This document shows positions 60,401 to 64,000 of a DNA stretch of 64,000 nucleotides, piece after piece (the first letter of the stretch is position 1; each line of letters opens with the position of its first letter). Source of the stretch: Falciphora oryzae. Taxonomy: Eukaryota > Ascomycota > Sordariomycetes > Magnaporthales > Magnaporthaceae. Under the pieces are notes generated by a model. It searched no databases, was not told the origin of the DNA, and saw only the letters and a list, made by a program, of their open reading frames with translations. The position numbers were made by a program, and so were the translations under genes. The stretch covers positions 3,860,339 through 3,924,338 of the forward strand of contig JNVV01000001.1 of assembly GCA_000733355.1 (NCBI GenBank), read 5' to 3'.

Positions 60401-62773
60401 ATGGATAACGCCAACCCCAAGACCCCCGAGGGCGACAGGACAACCCCTCGCCGACTCTCCACAACTCGGCCTGTCCAGAGTGACCAGGATGATGCATATC
60501 TGCAGGCTATGGTGGTGCAGGACGGCTTCAGGCCGACCCTCGCAGATATCACACCCAGCCAGGGAAACTCCCCCAGGTCATCCTACCTGACCGGTGACTC
60601 GGAATCCCCACCATCGACCCCGAGAAATCACAACCTGACGTCTGCATCACCACCAAGTCGGCCGTCTAGCATCGCAAAGGCTCCCGGGCCCGATAGCGAC
60701 TCGTCCGTCTTGCAGAACGACGGCTCTGCCGCCTCCAAGTCGGCTGAGCCAGCTACCATATCTTCATCGCAGGAATCCTCCGACTCCACGTTGACATCTG
60801 CTTCAGCACCTACCGCGACGGAAGCAATGCACCCGTTGAGGCATGACAGCCCCTACCAGGGGCCGTCTGGCCCCTCGCACCCTTACCAGTTATATCCCCA
60901 GGATGTGCGCATTGAGAGAGCGATGAGCACGAGGACTTCATCGACAGCGGGGCCACTCCCTGCAGAGCAGCCGTACTCAGGACCCCATGGACCGGCGCAT
61001 CCGTACGGCATGTACTCCCAAAATACGGCTGTGACGCCCCAGCATCCTGCTGTCGGTGCATCTGTGGATGCCGTCGTGGGCTTTCCCGGGGTGGCAACCG
61101 ATCCATATCGCCGCAGGCTAGGACCGGAAGGCGAGGAGATGGGCGGTTTGGTTGGACCTGATGGACACACCGAGGAGCTGCCGCCATATACGAGATACCC
61201 CGACGAGCAGATTGCCCGCAAGGTAAGAGATGTGGAGGCTGTGCAATCAGCACACGCCACGCTGCCATCACAAGCGGCGCAGACTGCCTCGTCGACATCA
61301 CAACCGGCCGCGGGCGCTGCATTGCCACCGCAGCCCATCCCCGGGGCTGGTGGGATTGGGATCGCGGCGCGGAATCCCGAGTTCGATTCCATCGACGATC
61401 TGAACACGCCACGCTCCCGACACTCGTCTCGGAGCTTTACCTCGACCTCTGAGACAAGCCACCACGAGATCAACACAGCAGCGGCAGCCGTCGTCTCGGA
61501 GAAGGAGCCGAAGAGATGGGAGAAGAGTGGGCGGAAGCGGGTGTGCGGCATGCCGTGCTGGGTGGTTGTTCTCGTCATCACCGCGATCCTCGTCGCGGGC
61601 CTCGTCCTCGGCGCCGTGCTTGGGACGCTGATGGGTAGGCAGGCGAAGAGGCCTCCTGTCCTGGGAGCACCTCCACCCTTCTACGATGCAGTCCCGATTC
61701 CCGTGCCGTCGGGCCTCCCAGCCCTGCCCACCGGCTCATTCGGCATGCCACTCATGCCACTTGCGGCACGCGACGTCTGTTTCAAAGATACAACCCATGC
61801 TCCAGCGTGGACATGCGGGCTTGCCTTCAGTCCCGCCATCATGGCTATGGTCATGACCATCAGCGGTGGCGATAACGGGAATCCTTACAAAGTGTCTATG
61901 TCCACCAACAACAGCCTCTCGACGGGTACGGGGGCGTACTCATATGGTGCCCAGGCGCCCTTGCTGCCGCCTGGCACGTTCGCCATGCAGACTGTCAACG
62001 ACACCCTCGAGCCGAGCCGGGGCCCGGCATGGTTCAAGATGATGCCGTTCAACAAGACTGTCATCATACCCGAGTCCAACTTCCCTGGGAAACCCGGCTC
62101 GTCCTCATCACGCAAACGACTCCGCCGCGCGGCGCCTTCCTTCGACGACATGAAACGCAAGATCTCGGCCCAGCCGGGCGACAAACCCTGGGCCTGCACT
62201 TGGCCCGACACGGTGCTTGAGGTCTTCATCTACCCGAATCAAAACGCAAGCCTGTTCAAGTCGATGAGCTCCAACGGCGTAGGGCTGCCCGGCTCACTGC
62301 CCGGCGGCGGCAGCAACTCGGCGACGGACGGGGCGTCCCCCACGCGGGCCGCCAACGGTGCCGTGCCGTTCGGGTCGGGCTTCCCCAGCACCACCACCAC
62401 CGGCGGGGGCGCGTCGCGGACGTCTGGCACGCCCGGGCCGTCGCTTCCCTCGAACCCCTTCGACGGCGACTTCCCGCCCCTGCAGCCGCCCTACCCACGC
62501 GTCGTCAAGCTTGAGGAGCGCCGGATCCAGGGGTCGGCGCAGCCCGTGTGCCGCCAGCTCAAGATCGAGTCGGACGGCAAGGCTGTCCCCAACGTCGACG
62601 CCGCGGGGAAGCCCATCGAGATCGGCATCGCAGAGGTCGGCAACACGCCGCCGTACCGCGGCGACCTTGTACCAAGGGGCTTGGAGGGGCTGGTCGCCAT
62701 GGATGAGCCAAGGCTTTTCCGCAGGGACAACTCTGAAATAAGCGATTGCGGCTGTGTATGGTTTGCAACATGA
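60401..62773 (+). CDS. Single-pass membrane protein with DUF7820-like ectodomain, intronless, 790 aa
   Basis: The function is unknown. The N-terminal 380 residues are disordered, rich in Ser, Pro and Thr, with two related motifs, SPYQGPSGPSHPYQLYPQ and QPYSGPHGPAHPYGMYSQ. One helix follows (PCWVVVLVITAILVAGLVLG). The ectodomain starts after a Pro-rich stem: DVCFKDTTHAPAWTCGLAF, YSYGAQAPLLPPGTFAMQTV, PAWFKMMPFNKTVIIPE and WACTWPDTVLEVFIYPNQNA. It continues after a Gly/Ser insert with YPRVVKLEERRI, PVCRQLKI and the end SEISDCGCVWFAT. Paired cysteines suit an extracellular or lumenal domain. The domain matches the fungal DUF7820 pattern as I recall it. Met 60401 (gccaATGga) is chosen; the open frame extends 30 codons further upstream without resemblance. 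No introns are needed. Confidence 0.85.
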   Translation: MDNANPKTPEGDRTTPRRLSTTRPVQSDQDDAYLQAMVVQDGFRPTLADITPSQGNSPRSSYLTGDSESPPSTPRNHNLTSASPPSRPSSIAKAPGPDSDSSVLQNDGSAASKSAEPATISSSQESSDSTLTSASAPTATEAMHPLRHDSPYQGPSGPSHPYQLYPQDVRIERAMSTRTSSTAGPLPAEQPYSGPHGPAHPYGMYSQNTAVTPQHPAVGASVDAVVGFPGVATDPYRRRLGPEGEEMGGLVGPDGHTEELPPYTRYPDEQIARKVRDVEAVQSAHATLPSQAAQTASSTSQPAAGAALPPQPIPGAGGIGIAARNPEFDSIDDLNTPRSRHSSRSFTSTSETSHHEINTAAAAVVSEKEPKRWEKSGRKRVCGMPCWVVVLVITAILVAGLVLGAVLGTLMGRQAKRPPVLGAPPPFYDAVPIPVPSGLPALPTGSFGMPLMPLAARDVCFKDTTHAPAWTCGLAFSPAIMAMVMTISGGDNGNPYKVSMSTNNSLSTGTGAYSYGAQAPLLPPGTFAMQTVNDTLEPSRGPAWFKMMPFNKTVIIPESNFPGKPGSSSSRKRLRRAAPSFDDMKRKISAQPGDKPWACTWPDTVLEVFIYPNQNASLFKSMSSNGVGLPGSLPGGGSNSATDGASPTRAANGAVPFGSGFPSTTTTGGGASRTSGTPGPSLPSNPFDGDFPPLQPPYPRVVKLEERRIQGSAQPVCRQLKIESDGKAVPNVDAAGKPIEIGIAEVGNTPPYRGDLVPRGLEGLVAMDEPRLFRRDNSEISDCGCVWFAT

Positions 62774-64000
62774 TTGGACGTCGGTCATTTATTCTTCTTT
62801 CTTCATGCTGCATGATTCTCGCCTACTTCCCCCCAGCTGTTCATCTCACGCTCTCTTTTCCCTCTGCCGTGGGCGTTTTGCGTTTGGTTCTCTGTTGATA
62901 TTTGACCATACCTAAACAACAAGAAAAACCAAAAATATGGAAAGGGGTGACGGAGAGGGATGTGGATATTGCATCAACCAGACACCGGATCATCGCACCA
63001 GCTTCTCTTCCGTTTCCAATTTACTTTCGGGGTGGTGCCAAAACATTTTGCTCTTGCCGCGTCTTTCGACGCCATCGTTTTTTTTTCTGTCTGGGTTTTA
63101 TTTTGACTATTTTGGCTCGAAAAGGAGAACGCAGCGTCACCAGCCTCCTTCCTGCTTTTTGTTCCCCCTCTATTTTCTTATCTTTGTTATTCTTCGGTCT
63201 CCTGCTTAGTTCTTTTTCTCCTTTCTGTTATCCCCGTTTATTCCATCTACCATACGGGGTTCATTGGGGTTCTTGAAGTCGATGTTGACTCTGCTTGGCT
63301 TGCCGTTACTACACCGATCCCAGACTGTCGTTGTCGGCACATCATAGCTGCATCACTACGCACTCTTGAGGGTGCCATATACGATCTGAGCACCCAAATA
63401 TACCAAATCTTAGTAGTGCTATCGTGGACCACGGGCATGCTGAAAACTGCCCAACACCAAGGCGGCCAGACAGCATAAGCCCGTACGGCCCGAGCGATTC
63501 CGATTTCCTCCGCTGTAGCGTGATCCGCTCTTCTGCAACTATCGTCGCCAAAGCACACGTACGTATGCATTGAATCCGACTGATCGACCGGAACAGCGTA
63601 TGCCGAGACCCCCATGACGATGGGCTACCTGGGAATATGCCGGGCTCAGGCGGGCGATAGAAAGTAGCTTTCTGGGTTTGCTTGCAGCAAACATAGCCCC
63701 ACGGAGACGCGGTCCGTCGTGGTAGAGACGGGCCGAGGTTTCTCTCATCAGCCCAGCGAGGGGACGGGAGTTAAGGTTCCTTGCTTGGACGCAGGCATCT
63801 GACTGCGCGCCAGTGTCTCAGACCTGATAAAAAATAAAAATAAAAATAAAAGATGGCTTAGACGTAAAGGGTGCATGCGTCTCGGGCTCGATGATTCCTA
63901 GGACCTTGTGCCCGGGGGAACGGATCGCAGCTGTAGGTGGTCGGCGTGCGCGTAGGTGATAAGCCATATGGATGGCCTGAAACGCTTTTTGCGTGGTGGC
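62774..64000. other. 3' flank and right window edge
   Basis: T/C-rich DNA follows the membrane-protein gene. A 122-codon minus-strand frame at 63247-63615 has no recognisable feature. An (AAAAT)n tract lies at 63828-63851. No gene is supportable here. Confidence 0.5.
63828..63851 (+). repeat. (AAAAT)n simple repeat
   Basis: These are four to five AAAAT units in non-coding DNA. Confidence 0.8.

Noticed and set aside
63247..63615. 122-codon minus-strand frame near the right edge
   Set aside because: No family motif, splice partner or codon bias supports it.

Overview
The window is nuclear DNA of a filamentous ascomycete, most likely a sordariomycete related to the Sordariales. The reasons are GC-rich genes split by short GT-AG introns with CTAAC-like branch sites, CT-rich 5' leaders, a GH74 xyloglucanase with a fungal CBM1 domain, a GT69 CAP59-type mannosyltransferase, and fungus-only families (DUF7730-like, DUF7820-like). 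There is no operon structure. Genes are single, on both strands, and separated by up to 5 kb. One assembly gap (N run) lies at 27138-27234. All gene models were built by hand from reading frame, splice sites and family conservation.

Left part (1-16800): 3' end of a ketopantoate-reductase-like gene; an ADGF/ADA2-type adenosine deaminase (-); HIR1, the WD40 histone chaperone of the HIR complex (+); an unrecognised 579-aa protein (+); a short-chain dehydrogenase with a mitochondrial-type leader (-); an HSL-type alpha/beta hydrolase (+).

Central part (17800-36900): a secreted GH74 xyloglucanase with CBM1 (-) and an intracellular GH2 beta-galactosidase (+) sharing a 1.5 kb divergent promoter region, a pairing that makes sense for galactosylated xyloglucan. 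Then a small secreted Cys-containing protein (-), the gap, an MFS transporter (-) bracketed by two copies of a 20-bp sequence, a membrane-anchored laccase-like multicopper oxidase (-), and a GPI-anchored acid-phosphatase-type phosphoesterase (+). Frameshifted fragments resembling an FAD-linked oxidase lie at about 36.0-36.85 kb.

Right part (38000-64000): CAP59/CMT1-type mannosyltransferase (-); a Lys/Ala-rich histone-H1-like small protein (+); a six-exon, 764-aa secreted protein of unknown function (-); a DUF7730-like protein (-); an acyl-protein-thioesterase-like hydrolase (-); a Gly/Pro/Met- and Asp-rich low-complexity protein (-); a single-pass membrane DUF7820-like protein (+). Two long gene-free stretches (39.9-44.2 kb and 55.4-60.4 kb) separate them.

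I found no CRISPR, rRNA or convincing tRNA, and no intact transposon. No certain new 'system' is visible. The best leads are the divergent xyloglucanase/beta-galactosidase pair, the orphan secreted 764-aa protein, the repeat-bracketed transporter and the membrane-anchored laccase.
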